Assembly (NCBI GenBank): GCA_015852425.1
Contig: JAAAIG010000620.1
Location: forward strand, 1-10,716
DNA: 10,716 nucleotides
DNA from: Gryganskiella cystojenkinii
Lineage: Eukaryota > Mortierellomycota > Mortierellomycetes > Mortierellales > Mortierellaceae
Direction: 5' to 3'
Within the stretch, counting starts at the first letter, position 1, and every line of letters begins with the position of its first letter. Below the pieces are notes generated by a model. That model ran no database searches, was not told the origin of the DNA, and saw only the letters and a program-made list of their open reading frames with translations. The position numbers and the translations under genes are program-made. This document shows, piece after piece, positions 1 to 8,759 of the stretch.

Positions 1-104
1 TCCGAATATAATAAAATCACAAGGTCACTTTTGGATGAAAGGCACAATAAATTTATTCTATTATTATAATAATAATCTTAAAAAGAAATGTCAACATCAG
101 TCCA

Positions 105-440
105 TCAAGAGCAAAAGGAGTACCTTGCTGCGTGCGACCGCCGGATAATAATGTAGGTGTTATCGTCTAGCGATAATCTCGAAAGGAATGCATTCGGGCG
201 AAGTTTGGAGTCTTTATCCAAGCCTTCGACTGTATAAGGAGTTTCCCCATCATCACCACCGGGGAGGAAAGACTGTTTCCAGAGAACGAGCTCATTCGCA
301 TTAACATCTCTGAAGGTGTTCGTCTTTTGTTCCTTGATGGCCTTCTTGAGGTCGTAAACGTTGGCTGTCGGGGAAATCTCGAGAGCAAAGGTATCCTTCG
401 TGGTTTGTCCATCGATTATACGCCAGTAATCCTTGGCTTT
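105..440 (-). CDS. Crinkler (CRN) N-terminal header domain, short or partial protein
   Basis: The minus frame open from base 509 to a TGA at 105-107 carries a recognisable CRN header. It starts near DYWRIIDGQTT (from about base 431), continues through VYDLKKAIKEQKT and ELVLWKQS, and ends near NTYIIIRR. This matches the family layout: a 'DGE' opening, 'DLKxxIKxxK' helix, 'ADxLTLW' strand and 'IIVxRP' end. The domain is ubiquitin-like and is the trafficking or adaptor part of CRN proteins, which normally continue into a nuclease, NTPase or kinase-like domain. Here the frame stops about 12 residues after the header and a minus-strand AATAAA lies at 52-57, so a header-only protein is possible. 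A GTACTC at the end of the domain could instead be an intron donor leading out of the window. No Met precedes the domain in this frame, so the 5' end is unresolved. The family call is fairly safe; the gene model is not. Confidence 0.62.
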   Translation of the reverse strand, partial: KAKDYWRIIDGQTTKDTFALEISPTANVYDLKKAIKEQKTNTFRDVNANELVLWKQSFLPGGDDGETPYTVEGLDKDSKLRPNAFLSRLSLDDNTYIIIRRSHAARYSFCS

Positions 441-565
441 GGTGGGAGGAAGGCTGGCAGGGAATTGTGTCGACCTCGACAGAATGGCTTGTAGAACTCT
501 GTGATCGCCTCATTGAGTTCTCCGTTGAACCCCGTCTGAGAGTGCCAATTGACTGCTTTCTCCAT
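416..565 (-). other. 49-codon ORF overlapping the CRN header 5' end, possibly its frameshifted N-terminus
   Basis: An ATG at 563-565 opens a 49-residue frame with coding-like composition (it begins MEKAVNWHSQTGF and includes NEAITEFYKPFCRG) and ends at TAA 416-418. It overlaps the start of the CRN header in a neighbouring frame. A single-base difference near 420-450 would fuse the two. Possible readings are a frameshifted, decayed CRN gene, an unrecognised small intron, a sequence error, or chance. A second upstream ATG at 606 opens a basic Lys/Arg/Ser-rich frame that also fails to reach the header frame. I do not recognise the 49-residue segment. Confidence 0.3.
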
Positions 566-1089
566 TTCCCCACTTTCCCTTTCCCTTTCTCTCCGACCTT
601 TGGCATCGTGGAGACAGATTGGGATGGTTCACGTAGGTGTTATGAGTGGTTGATAAATGAGTGCGTGAATAAGCGTTTGAGTGGTTGGTTGTGATTGAGA
701 GAAAGAGACAAAGAAAGAGAGAGCGAAAGAACAGAGGGGGAAGGAAGAAGGACAAAGAAAAGGGAAGCGACGATAAACTCATATTATTTTTTTGCCCCGT
801 GGGAGAAAAAATGCACCTTCCTTATCTTTACAGTACAAGGTGACCTCTTTACTTTCATTTTCTTTTATTCCGCACGTCTTTTTTGCTATTTCGCTAGGAA
901 TGCTTTTATAATCAAGTCAAGTGCCAACTAGGCCTCCTCCCTTCAATTTCGTAGATAAGTAAGACTCACCCGTTGTCTCGATTCACTCAACAAGATAATA
1001 CAAGTGCGGCGTTGTAAGATCGACTATTTGCAACAAAGAAAGCATGTGGCTCCCATCGGCCATGCAACAAAGGCAACAGCAGCTGTCAT
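566..1089. promoter_or_regulatory. intergenic stretch with purine-rich tract; probable CRN upstream region
   Basis: No gene is supported here. The plus strand is strongly purine-rich over about 690-775, which is a CT-rich tract on the minus strand. Such tracts commonly lie just upstream of fungal transcription starts, here ahead of the minus-strand CRN frame. The rest, about 780-1089, is AT-rich and holds the 3' flank of the nuclease gene. I saw no clear TATA box or polyadenylation signal. Confidence 0.3.
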
Positions 1090-3578
1090 TCAATTTCCCA
1101 AGTCATCCTGGTTGCCATCGTGGTTGTCATCGTCGTTGTCATCGTCGTTGTCATCGTGGTTGTCATCGTGGTTGTCATTGTGGTTGTCATCGACCTGCTT
1201 ATCCTTCTTGGATGGTGAAAAAAGGACAAACGGGTTGGTTCTCTTTTTCAGAGGCGGAGTACAAGAGCCTGCAGGGGGGTGGTCATCAGGAGAAGGAGTT
1301 TCCTCGTCGTCATCATCACTTCCGAAAGGGGTCAATGGCGTCTTTGACAAGCCATCCAGAACATCAAGAGCATATCGTCTCAGGTGCTCCTACCGCGAGA
1401 CATAAATATGTCAGCCAAACCTTTAAAGCATGTTACAGCCCAGTCCTACGGCAAGCTCAGAATAAGTCACCTACTCGGAAAGCCATAAGTGTTAAAACAG
1501 TGTTACCCCGCAGGAATGTCTTCAGCTCGGTCACTTGAGAAGGTAGTACAATCCCTTTGGTTGTCGCTCGGCCAGCACCTAGCACATCTTCATAGCGTCG
1601 TAGGGTATAAAAGTCCATACTCAAACCTTGTCCCTCGGCTACAATAGGATAGCTGCGTTCAATGTCTACCCCACGAGCTTCAAGGTCCATCAATATCGCC
1701 GCATTCAACCGAACCGATTTCCTCTGTTGCCTTTGTAGCATCTGTTTAGTGGCTTGCGGCGACTTGAACTCGAAGATAACAATCTCCTTTTTCCACTCAT
1801 TCTGAATCTGGATCCTGACAGACAGATCAATCTTCCGTCCACAGGGTGTCGACGTGGTGGATCCGTAGGTCTGCTCAGCAATCTGGCGCGCACCTGCACT
1901 GGCCTTGGATGCTAACTCGCCGCTAGATGATATGTATAAAAATAAAAGACAAGTGAGCATATTTCGTTACCTTTCTACTACAGTCATGGAAAACTAAACC
2001 AATTAAATACAAGCGAGGTACATGCTTACGGGATGGCCCTCATTATCGTATCATGAAGTAAGATATTGAACAGCATCGTCCATGCCGAGACAAACACGTG
2101 TTCGGACGTCGGTGAAGAAAACATTTTGAGCTCGATCCATAGAATAACCTGCTGGACAACCAGAAGTGTCGTGTACTTGGCCTTCTCCCCTTGTGTGTTC
2201 CTTGAGCGCGCTGCTTCACTCAGCATTTTCGACACTTTATAATGAAGATTGACAAAGTCAGGCTCGCTGTACTGGTCCTTGTCCAAATTTGGATAGAGCG
2301 CCTTGAGCAAGTCGCCAAGTACATCTTTGACAGTCGTGTGGATAACTGATTCTGGGTCTAGGGCAATTAGAGAGGACTCTGCCATGATTTTCTTGGAGAG
2401 GCGAAAGGAGCGAGCATCGGGTGACAGAGTGTTGATAATGGCCGAAAGTAGCACTCTAAGGGGAAAGAACAGCGATGTTAGCAAGAGCGACTTGATTGTT
2501 GAATGTCATATTGCCGGAGCCAATATCGAGGTCGACTTACAAGACGTCCTTTTTTGCTTCGACAGGACCAGGTTCCTGCAGCTGCATTAGTGCTGCGTTG
2601 TACAGTTCTTCGTGGTTCGTGGATAATCCCCGTGGAGCAGAGGATGGTAATGATGCGGGCTTGTTCTTGACCTAAACCAAGATGGGAAGGGAGCGGAAGT
2701 GTTGGCATAGTAGTCCGGGTGGCTTTTGCCAGAGAATGAAAAGATGCGCTTTACATACCTTTCGAAAGACGTAAGTGATGAGGTCATGAAACGAATTATC
2801 ATGTTCGCTCGGCGGGGCGACAGGCAGCACTTCGGGAGAATCGAGATCTACAATATCTAAAAATGAAAAATGTCGAATTAGCACGGCAGCACCACATGTG
2901 AAGTAGACCAGTAACGCAACACACCGTTGGTTCGATATAGGCTGGGTATATTATAGTGCATACCTTCGGTCGCTGTATCCGCGGTCGATGATGATGCGCG
3001 ATTGCCCACTGTCATATTACATATAAAAAAATGTGAGCGAAAAAGTGTAAAATCATGTGGTAGTCATGACCATCAATAACTTATAACTAATGTTTTTACA
3101 AACCTTGTCCAACAATAGCCTCTATTCGATCAACAACGAGTTGCTGGAACTCAACCTCATTCAAATTGGCCGCTGTCGCCTTGTCATTATTCACTCGTTG
3201 CTGCAAGTTGTTAAGGTATGCAACCTATAGTCATTTCAATAGTTTGAGTTTAAGTTACATTCAATTGACACATGTCAGCTTTCCATGCAGTGTAATTTCT
3301 ATACGTACATTGCTGGAAATCTTCTGTTCTTCTTGCGCCAAGTCCTCCCAATGTTTTTTGCGCTCTGTCTTTTGCTGCGACCATTTCTTAATCATCCTCT
3401 TCTGGTCCTTCTTTGGTAGAGTGGCAAGATAACCTGCCCAGACTGAACATGCAGCGCCTGCATCTCGCGACTTAAGTGGCAAGCTCTTGAGAAATTTCAG
3501 CCCATCTGGTTCTCCTCCATTCTTGTCAACGCCTGCCAGGTACTCTGAAAGGCTCTCCTCGAGATTTTGGTCAGACAT
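1090..3578 (-). CDS. PD-(D/E)XK nuclease-like protein, 8 exons, 612 aa
   Basis: Exons on the minus strand: 3578-3309, 3224-3104, 3008-2964, 2856-2759, 2671-2541, 2455-2030, 1922-1475 and 1389-1090 (stop TGA 1090-1092). All seven introns (84-107 bp) have GT...AG ends and every junction keeps phase, giving 612 residues. The start at 3578 (MSDQNLEESL) is the first Met of an open exon. Residues 1-90 are charged and helical. Residues 220-360 form a helical region. Residues 365-513 hold the best functional clue: GRKIDL with D396, then a strand IVIFEFKSP with E415 and K417. That is the D-x(n)-E-x-K pattern of PD-(D/E)XK nucleases. Residues 538-612 are an acidic tail with a basic patch (PPLKKR, KKDK) that could be a nuclear signal. 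Nuclease-like modules of this fold occur as CRN effector domains, and a CRN header lies just downstream on the same strand. Exact family and substrate are unknown. Confidence 0.8.
1108..1191 (-). repeat. 12-bp coding minisatellite (7 units) encoding DDNH-type tetrapeptides
   Basis: Seven 12-bp units of the form gtggttgtcatc (plus strand) run head to tail inside the last exon of the nuclease-like gene. Read on the minus strand they encode DDNH, NDNH, DDNH, DDND, DDND, DDNH and DGNQ, followed by DD and the stop-proximal LGN. Unit length is a multiple of three, so copy-number change would lengthen or shorten the acidic tail without shifting the frame. The units differ by point changes, mainly His/Asp swaps at the fourth position. 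Confidence 0.9.
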
Positions 3579-3638
3579 GCTGTGGTTTTGGTGCGAGATT
3601 GTGCTGTGGTTTGGAACGAGATGGTGCTGTGGTTTTGC
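3578..3638. repeat. imperfect 23-24 bp tandem repeat (2.6 copies) at the nuclease gene start
   Basis: Units beginning tgctgtggttt start at 3578, 3602 and 3625. The first two are 24 and 23 bp and the third is partial. The array lies immediately upstream of the nuclease-like start codon, in its 5' leader or promoter. Confidence 0.7.
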
Positions 3639-3645
3639 AATTTAT

Positions 3646-3707
3646 CGCGAATTATTTTCTGTGGCGCAAATTTAACCGCGAATTATTTTCTGTGACGCAA
3701 ATTTAAC
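3646..3707. repeat. 31-bp perfect-register tandem duplication
   Basis: The unit at 3646-3676 is repeated directly at 3677-3707 with one G/A difference. It begins cgcgaattattttctgtg and ends aaatttaac. It lies about 70-130 bp upstream of the nuclease-like start codon, so it is probably in that gene's promoter. No known factor site was recognised. Confidence 0.85.
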
Positions 3708-3796
3708 CGCAGTCACCGCAGATTATATTTTCGTTCATTGACCCAAGGAAGCAATCAGATTCCTTTCACCCGACACTCCACCCTAATCGATCGGTA

Positions 3797-3858
3797 ATGG
3801 TAAGTGTTATTTTTATCTTCTTTGAGTACACGATTTTGCGACGACTACTACCGCGCAG
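3797..3858 (+). other. ATG directly followed by an intron-like GTAAGT; possible truncated first exon
   Basis: An ATG at 3797-3799 is followed at once by the strong donor GTAAGT (3800-3805), an arrangement common in fungal genes with a tiny first coding exon. The nearest acceptor, gcgcag, ends at 3858 inside the first copy of the duplicated block and would give only about 19 residues before a stop. This could be the orphaned 5' end of a gene whose body was displaced by the repeat, or chance. Confidence 0.25.
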
Positions 3859-4048
3859 CTTGTTGGTCATGCTGGAGGTAGTACGTGTGGGGGGATTCTG
3901 GTCTTCATATGAGTATCGCCAGCAGTCTGTGCATCCATCCTAGTTGCATGAGTGCTTCTAGTTAGTTGTCCTCTGCACTCTTGGCTGACCATTAGGGTGC
4001 AGGGGTCGATGATGTTGGTAGGATGCATGGACGTGATTTCCCTGCTTC
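3837..4048. repeat. 212-bp direct repeat, copy 1
   Basis: Copy 1 of a block repeated at a constant offset of 234 bp (copy 2 at 4071-4282), with a 22-bp spacer between copies. The two copies differ at about five positions and all differences are transitions. I see no terminal inverted repeats, no target-site duplication and no convincing coding content. The short matching frames in both copies only reflect the duplication. Confidence 0.95.
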
Positions 4049-4070
4049 AGAATCGTGGAACAGAGTATGG

Positions 4071-4282
4071 TGCGACGACTACTACCGCGCAACTTGTTGG
4101 TCATGCTGGAGGTAGTACGTGTGGGGGGATTCTGGTCTTCATATGAGTATCGCCAGCAGTCTGTGCATCCATCCTAGCTGCATGAGTGCTTCTAGTTAGT
4201 TGTCCTCTGCACTCTTGGCTGACCATTAGAGTGCAGGGGTCGATGATGTTGGTAGGATGCATGGACGTGATCTCCCTACTTC
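4071..4282. repeat. 212-bp direct repeat, copy 2
   Basis: Second copy of the block at 3837-4048. Its edges are tgcgacgactactaccgcgc on the left and a shared cttc on the right. One difference turns the gcgcag of copy 1 into gcgcaa, removing a possible splice acceptor. Origin is unknown: a local segmental duplication or a fragment of a dispersed element. Confidence 0.95.
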
Positions 4283-4299
4283 GCCTGTTCTGGCTCAAG

Positions 4300-4427
4300 C
4301 AAGTTCTAGCCTTATTTCTCTTCTCTCCTTTACTTCTGCTCTTCCTTCACATTCCTACCCTGTATTTTTTTACCATCTACATTTATTCTCGTTCATTACA
4401 GCCCTTCCCTTCCCTCCTTCCCTCTTC
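4300..4427 (+). promoter_or_regulatory. CT-rich promoter/leader of the XPG-like relic
   Basis: The plus strand is strongly pyrimidine-rich from about 4310 to 4427 (for example cccttcccttccctccttcc just before the ATG at 4428). This is a typical fungal promoter-to-leader composition. It supports the view that the downstream pseudogene was once an expressed gene beginning at this ATG. Confidence 0.4.
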
Positions 4428-5481
4428 ATGAGTGTTGGTGGCGCGTGGAAGCAGTTTCTTCGTAAGAAACGCTACGAACCAAAGTTGATTCACCACTTTT
4501 AAGTTTTTACTCCAAAAAGCAGCAGTTCATTACGTCGCGTAAGTCGCAGCATGTTTCTTCACCTCCGTTCGTCGAGCGTACAAAAACAACCCCGACGGAA
4601 CACTTCAGATTATCGAGTCTGCGCTAAAAGATCTTGCCGAGCCGGTAATTCTATTATTGGCCATCCTGCGTTAAGGCTGTAGCTCAAGTCCAATGTGGTC
4701 TCAATGGCCTAACAGATTGTGTCGTCAGGAAGGGCCGCATGCGGAAGCAACATTTCGTCAACCTCAAGAAGAACATGGGAAAAACTTTTTATTGGACACT
4801 AGAGGCTCGAGATGAGCTGGTGATCTTCTTGATTGTCAAAGAATGCTTGACAGCGGCAGACGTATAAATCGTGCGTGATACTCGGCGCACAGACTGAGAA
4901 AGTTGTGGATTACTGGGATGGTTTTTGGAGGTAACGCCACGATTCAGCTTTTATCACCTCTACTGGATATGGTATATTATATATACTAATAATTGATATC
5001 CGTTTTGTCATGTAGGGCCGATTTTGCAACGTGTGGGTCTTTATTGGGGCGCTCAAGGGACAAATGTAACCCGATTCAAGCGATGGACACCAGCGAGGGT
5101 TTATCCAAGTCTCAAGCAATTGTCGTCATTTCTGATCGCAGTTCACCAACTATGACTGGCTAGAGTATGTTTAAACGCACATTATTTGCTGCCAGGCCTA
5201 CTGCATGCTTTTATTCCCTTTCTTCTAATTATTTGGTGTTGAATATTTTCTTTTAGACCGAAACTCTTCGCCTGATTGATGAGCATGGTCGCGCGGAACA
5301 AGAAGAGCGGAGAGAGCGGAAAGAGAAGCGGGCACAGGCAAGCCGCCACCACGACACTTGGGACGACTGGAGGGTGAAAGAGATTGGAGGGATCTGCTCA
5401 ATTCTTCCCCTTGAAGTTCGCGTAGCTGCCACGCTCCACCACCATGCACATTTCTCCCGCACTGTTACCAGCAATATTTGA
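4428..5481 (+). pseudogene. decayed spliced gene resembling XPG/FEN1-like (PIN-fold) nuclease
   Basis: The relic starts at ATG 4428 (SVGGAWKQFLRKKRYEPKL), hits an in-frame TAA at 4500-4502, and continues in the same frame as TPKSSSSLRRV. After a frameshift near 4540 it reads VAACFFTSVRRAYKNNPDG, then a third frame gives RMRKQHFVNLKKNMGKTFYW and ECLTAADV before another TAA (4865-4867). A further shift gives EKVVDYWDGFW. Two intact-looking introns remain: 4931-5015 and 5165-5256, both with GT...AG ends and a ctaat branch-like site. A last open exon, 5257-5481, is Glu/Arg-rich. The opening 'Gxx.xW..L', the VDVAAxFF-like segment and the later TAADV-x-IVRD resemble the XPG-N and XPG-I regions of FEN1-like proteins. 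Family assignment is from memory of the pattern and moderate at best. The decayed state is clear from several frame breaks. Confidence 0.5.
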
Positions 5482-6014
5482 ATCTGAACTCGTACAATGA
5501 GAGAATAAAAATGACATAAATCATATTTTCTGTGAGGGTAGAACCAGAATGGACAATTGTTGCGTTTCGGTTAAGAAAGGCGCAGGAATGATGGTTTTTC
5601 AAGGGAAAGTGAGTGACGAGAAATGGAGTTGCTTTATTTGTGCTCGCGGGAGCGACAACCAATATGCAGCTGTCGTTCTCCACTTGCCCATCTGTCCATC
5701 TGTCACACATTAACTTCGTTAACACATAATTGCCTGTACAAAAGTCGTGTCAATTATAATCTACCAGAAACTCTTGCCATTTCATCACGGACAGGACCGC
5801 ATTCTAACGCAAACTCAACCCTAATTTACGACGATCTCTCAGAGCCACGGACGTCATATCAAGGACCTAGAAGGCACCCTGCCTTGTCCCAACACCTCCG
5901 ACAACTGATCATCCACTCAGAAATCGGCAATCAAGATGTCATCTTGGTCAAGCAGTCTAGGCAAACGAGCTTCGAATTATCGTGCTTCAAGACTTGACGT
6001 CACCTACTGTTTAG
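5482..6014. other. intergenic stretch, no supported gene
   Basis: A plus-strand frame of 124 codons (5623-5997) spans part of this stretch. It has no recognisable domain, no introns and no clear promoter, so I do not call it a gene. It could be further decayed sequence belonging to the relics on either side. Confidence 0.3.
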
Positions 6015-6628
6015 GTCGAAGATCCATCCACAACTGACAGGGTTGTGCCTTGATGCCCTAACGTTCCACTGCTCGGCGTTGATGCTGGCGTTGTCCTTCC
6101 GCCAACAACTCGATGGTCCTTCCATCCTGAGCTGCACTATAACGGACCAACATGAAGAAGATAACGTGCAGTACCCGATTATTATTTTAAATTTTTGGAA
6201 GTGTGCCTTTCAAAAATTTGGATGGTAGAGGCAGCTTTGGAATCGAAGCCTCAGCTGCATCGGCGTCGAAAGATTCCGAATGAGACTCCCATCTTTCCCT
6301 CGTTGACCACCCCCTCTCAGTGTCCTCCAACTTGGATGATGCTGATGACATTACTGATAGTAGTGTCACAGATAGGCGGCCAGGACTCGAACTTCATTGG
6401 GGAGGAAAAGACTATTTTTTTTAGAAAATACCACCCCGGGCTTGTTCGCGCCTCAGGCTCTTCACAAAAATCACAAAAATCACCCAAATGCCCTGTTTGA
6501 CCCTCGTTGTTTCTGTTCACCTTTTCTTACGCCCTCATTTCCTTCCTGCACAGGACGGACTGAAGCTGCAGGTGGAGGTACTTAAAGCAGACGAAGAAAA
6601 GAGCAAACAGAAAAAAATCGTTAAATGA
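6015..6628 (+). pseudogene. possible decayed spliced gene of unknown family
   Basis: Several coding-like pieces lie in order on the plus strand. An acceptor-like ctgtttag ends at 6014, and the following frame reads VEDPSTTDRVVP, a TGA, then NVPLLGVDAGVVLP. From about 6206 another frame gives FKNLDGRGSFGIEASAASAS, a TGA at about 6281, then an acidic Ser/Asp-rich segment. After a pyrimidine-rich acceptor (AG at 6552-6553) a last exon, 6554-6628, reads DGLKLQVEVLKADEEKSKQK and ends at TGA 6626-6628, 56 bp from the convergent stop of the Ngl2-like gene. Stops inside the frames suggest decay. I do not recognise the family. The 'GVDAGVV' segment is only loosely like the first catalytic strand of RNase H-fold transposases and should not be taken as an assignment. 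Confidence 0.28.
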
Positions 6629-6684
6629 AGTGACCTTTAATATCTTTTTCGTCTTTATGCTGTATCTATTTCTTCGGTATCAGC

Positions 6685-8759
6685 CTATTGAGAGAGAATC
6701 GCAAACTCGACCAGGAGACAGAGATGATCACTCGAAAAGTTCTCGTCCGGCAATCCATGTCCCAAAAAGCTCGCGTCTGGGATCTCGAGAAGTCTCAGGG
6801 GGACCAGCCGAGCACCCTCGGCCTGCAGGGGCTCATCCAGAAGGTATACATAATCGAGCGTGTCCTTGAACCAATTAGCAAAGTTCGTGAAGGCCGGTTC
6901 TCCATGCATAAATTCGGTAGGCGCAGGTGACGCTGTCGATTCCTCAGCTTGACCCTTGGCAATGGCGGCTTCCTCGGCGGCTGCAGCAGCAGCCAGCACG
7001 GCAGGATCGCATTTCGCGCCAGGACTCTCCTTGATCAACTTTTCGTACTGCGAGTAAATACTGATGCAACGCGGGTGAGACTCGATCGCCGCCAAAAGAT
7101 CCCGGGGAGGAGTAAAAGCTTCGAGGGGCGCTATGACAGGAGCATCCTCGGCTGAAGACTTGGCGTCCTGTGATACCAAGTTCTTAATCTTGGGATCCTC
7201 TGAGGAAGCCAACTCGGCCGCAGTAACGATGGTGGATGAGTCATGCCCGTTTGGCTCTGATGGCGGACTGGGAGTAGCTGTTGCCTTCTTAGTTGGAAGG
7301 ATGATACCCGTGGGTGGAGCACGATAAGGCAGGTCTGCAGATCCCGAGGAAGAATCCTTGTTGTTGGAGTCCAGCTCCAAGTTGCTTGTCTGAGTTGTCA
7401 ATTGGTCGACAGGGTCCTTCGACTCTGCGGAAATTTTGATCTGATCTTCCTGAACACGCGAGACCTCGTCCACGAGCCATTTCTCGAGGTTGGGGATCTG
7501 GTGGGGGGGCATTTGGTTGCGAGTCATGGCTCTGTAAGCTGCATCCCTAGGGGTGGTGTTGAAGTCTGACATGTCAAAAAAGCATAAGAGATGGGGGAAG
7601 TACCCATTAGTGCGGATTTTCAATATGGTTTCCCGTCGACAGATTGCGGACAAATTAAGAATCCTTACCTCCACCAAGCAAGACCGTGTAGTTGAGGTCC
7701 TTGTTCCACTCCTGGATCTTTTCCATCAAGATGGATGCCTGTCGAAGACGTTCATATGATCCATCTGGCCTCCAGAACAAATGGGTCTAAAATGGGGGGA
7801 AAGCAAAAGTTGTTGATAGTTAGTTCTGTTTTCTTCAGATGGTTCCTGGCAGCGACAATGGTATGAATTCGGCACTTACAGTGGCAACCAAGAGGCCTCC
7901 AGGAACCTTTTCTGGCTCGCCTTCGTCCTCAGCTGGTGTCTGCACTTCATCTTCGTCTGGCAAGACCATGTCTGCGTTCGGATCGGGATTCTCACTCTTC
8001 TGAGTCAATGGCTTTAATGCGACCATGAGACCAATGTTTCCTGTCGTGAACGTGGGCTGTCCAATTTCATCGTACTCCAGAGTCTGATGGTGCGTTTTCT
8101 CGAACCTAAAAAAACAAAGCAAAGGAAAGTTGTTGTGAGTTCGTGTATTATAATCAATTGATGCCCGTGTGCACATCTATGTGACCTCTCATCTACACCT
8201 CGTCTCGTTGTTCGACACATTGTTAGCCGACAATACCTAGTCTTTCTCCAAATAATGGCACAACCATGCTTCTTGTTTGCATTCTTGTAATACGCAGTCT
8301 CGTAGCCAGCCTTGGTCAACAAGGGCAAGTAGACATCCTCCCAGAAATCGACCTCTTGAAGACAGGCTAGATCGGGACCAAAGGCTAAGAACTCTTGGAG
8401 AATGTTTTGCTTTCGAAACTTCCAGCGGAGAGCCTTTTGACTGGCATGTGGGAACATGTCTCGGCGGACCAGGGCTTGTGCCAAAAGCTGTTTTTGTTTG
8501 AATGCATAATGGCGACAGGAGAGTTTAGTATGAGAAATGAATCCAGTGGCACTGTACATTTTACTTTTGAGATCAAATGAGTGTCATTATAGATTAAGAG
8601 AGATTCGGAGAGAAGTGAAGAGTAAGGAGAAAGGGTAGTTACATTGTAGGTCATGAAGAGGAAGCGATCCTTCTTCTTGCGTAGATGTATGGCATTCGGT
8701 CCGTGGGTCAATGCCTCGGCCGAGGGTAAAGGGAGCATGCGCCTGTTTGGTCGGGACAT
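6685..8759 (-). CDS. Ngl2/CCR4-type endonuclease-exonuclease-phosphatase family RNase, 5 exons, 530 aa
   Basis: Exons on the minus strand: 8759-8643, 8487-8237, 8105-7880, 7786-7669 and 7565-6685 (TAG 6685-6687). Introns are 155, 131, 93 and 103 bp and all junctions keep phase. The start at 8759 is the first Met after an in-frame TGA. The protein shows the EEP-fold metal-dependent RNase signature: MTYNLLAQALVRRDMFP (N39), CLQEVDFW (E84), THLFWRPDGSYERLRQ (residues 199-214), GGDFNTTP (D238, N240) and the closing FSSDHLCLL (D517, H518). The LVRRD-MFP and KALRWKFRKQN segments fit the Ngl2 branch of the CCR4/nocturnin/Angel family, whose yeast member trims the 3' end of 5.8S rRNA. Residues about 270-455 are a low-complexity Ser/Ala/Pro/Glu-rich insertion before TLDYVYL, and another acidic insertion lies at about 155-190. 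The family is clear; orthology to Ngl2 rather than another CCR4 relative is likely but not proven. Confidence 0.9.

Noticed and set aside
510..782. Minus-strand 90-codon frame with Leu/Phe/Ser-rich start
   Set aside because: Its hydrophobic start is a translation of the CT-rich tract upstream of the CRN frame; it resembles a signal peptide only by composition.
1004..1538. Plus-strand frames with Ser/Trp/Leu and Cys/His/Arg repeats
   Set aside because: They are antisense readings of the 12-bp minisatellite and last exon of the minus-strand nuclease-like gene, whose exon model is strongly supported.
3952..4431. Two plus-strand frames sharing the same 32-residue start
   Set aside because: Identity is explained by the 212-bp duplication; there is no other sign of coding.
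4670..4740. tRNA-like ggctgtagctcaag segment
   Set aside because: No matching B-box or acceptor stem follows, and the segment is part of the pseudogene's coding-like frame.
6187..6520. Minus-strand frames of 60-67 codons
   Set aside because: They oppose the plus-strand coding trace, have no splice or promoter context, and match no family I know.
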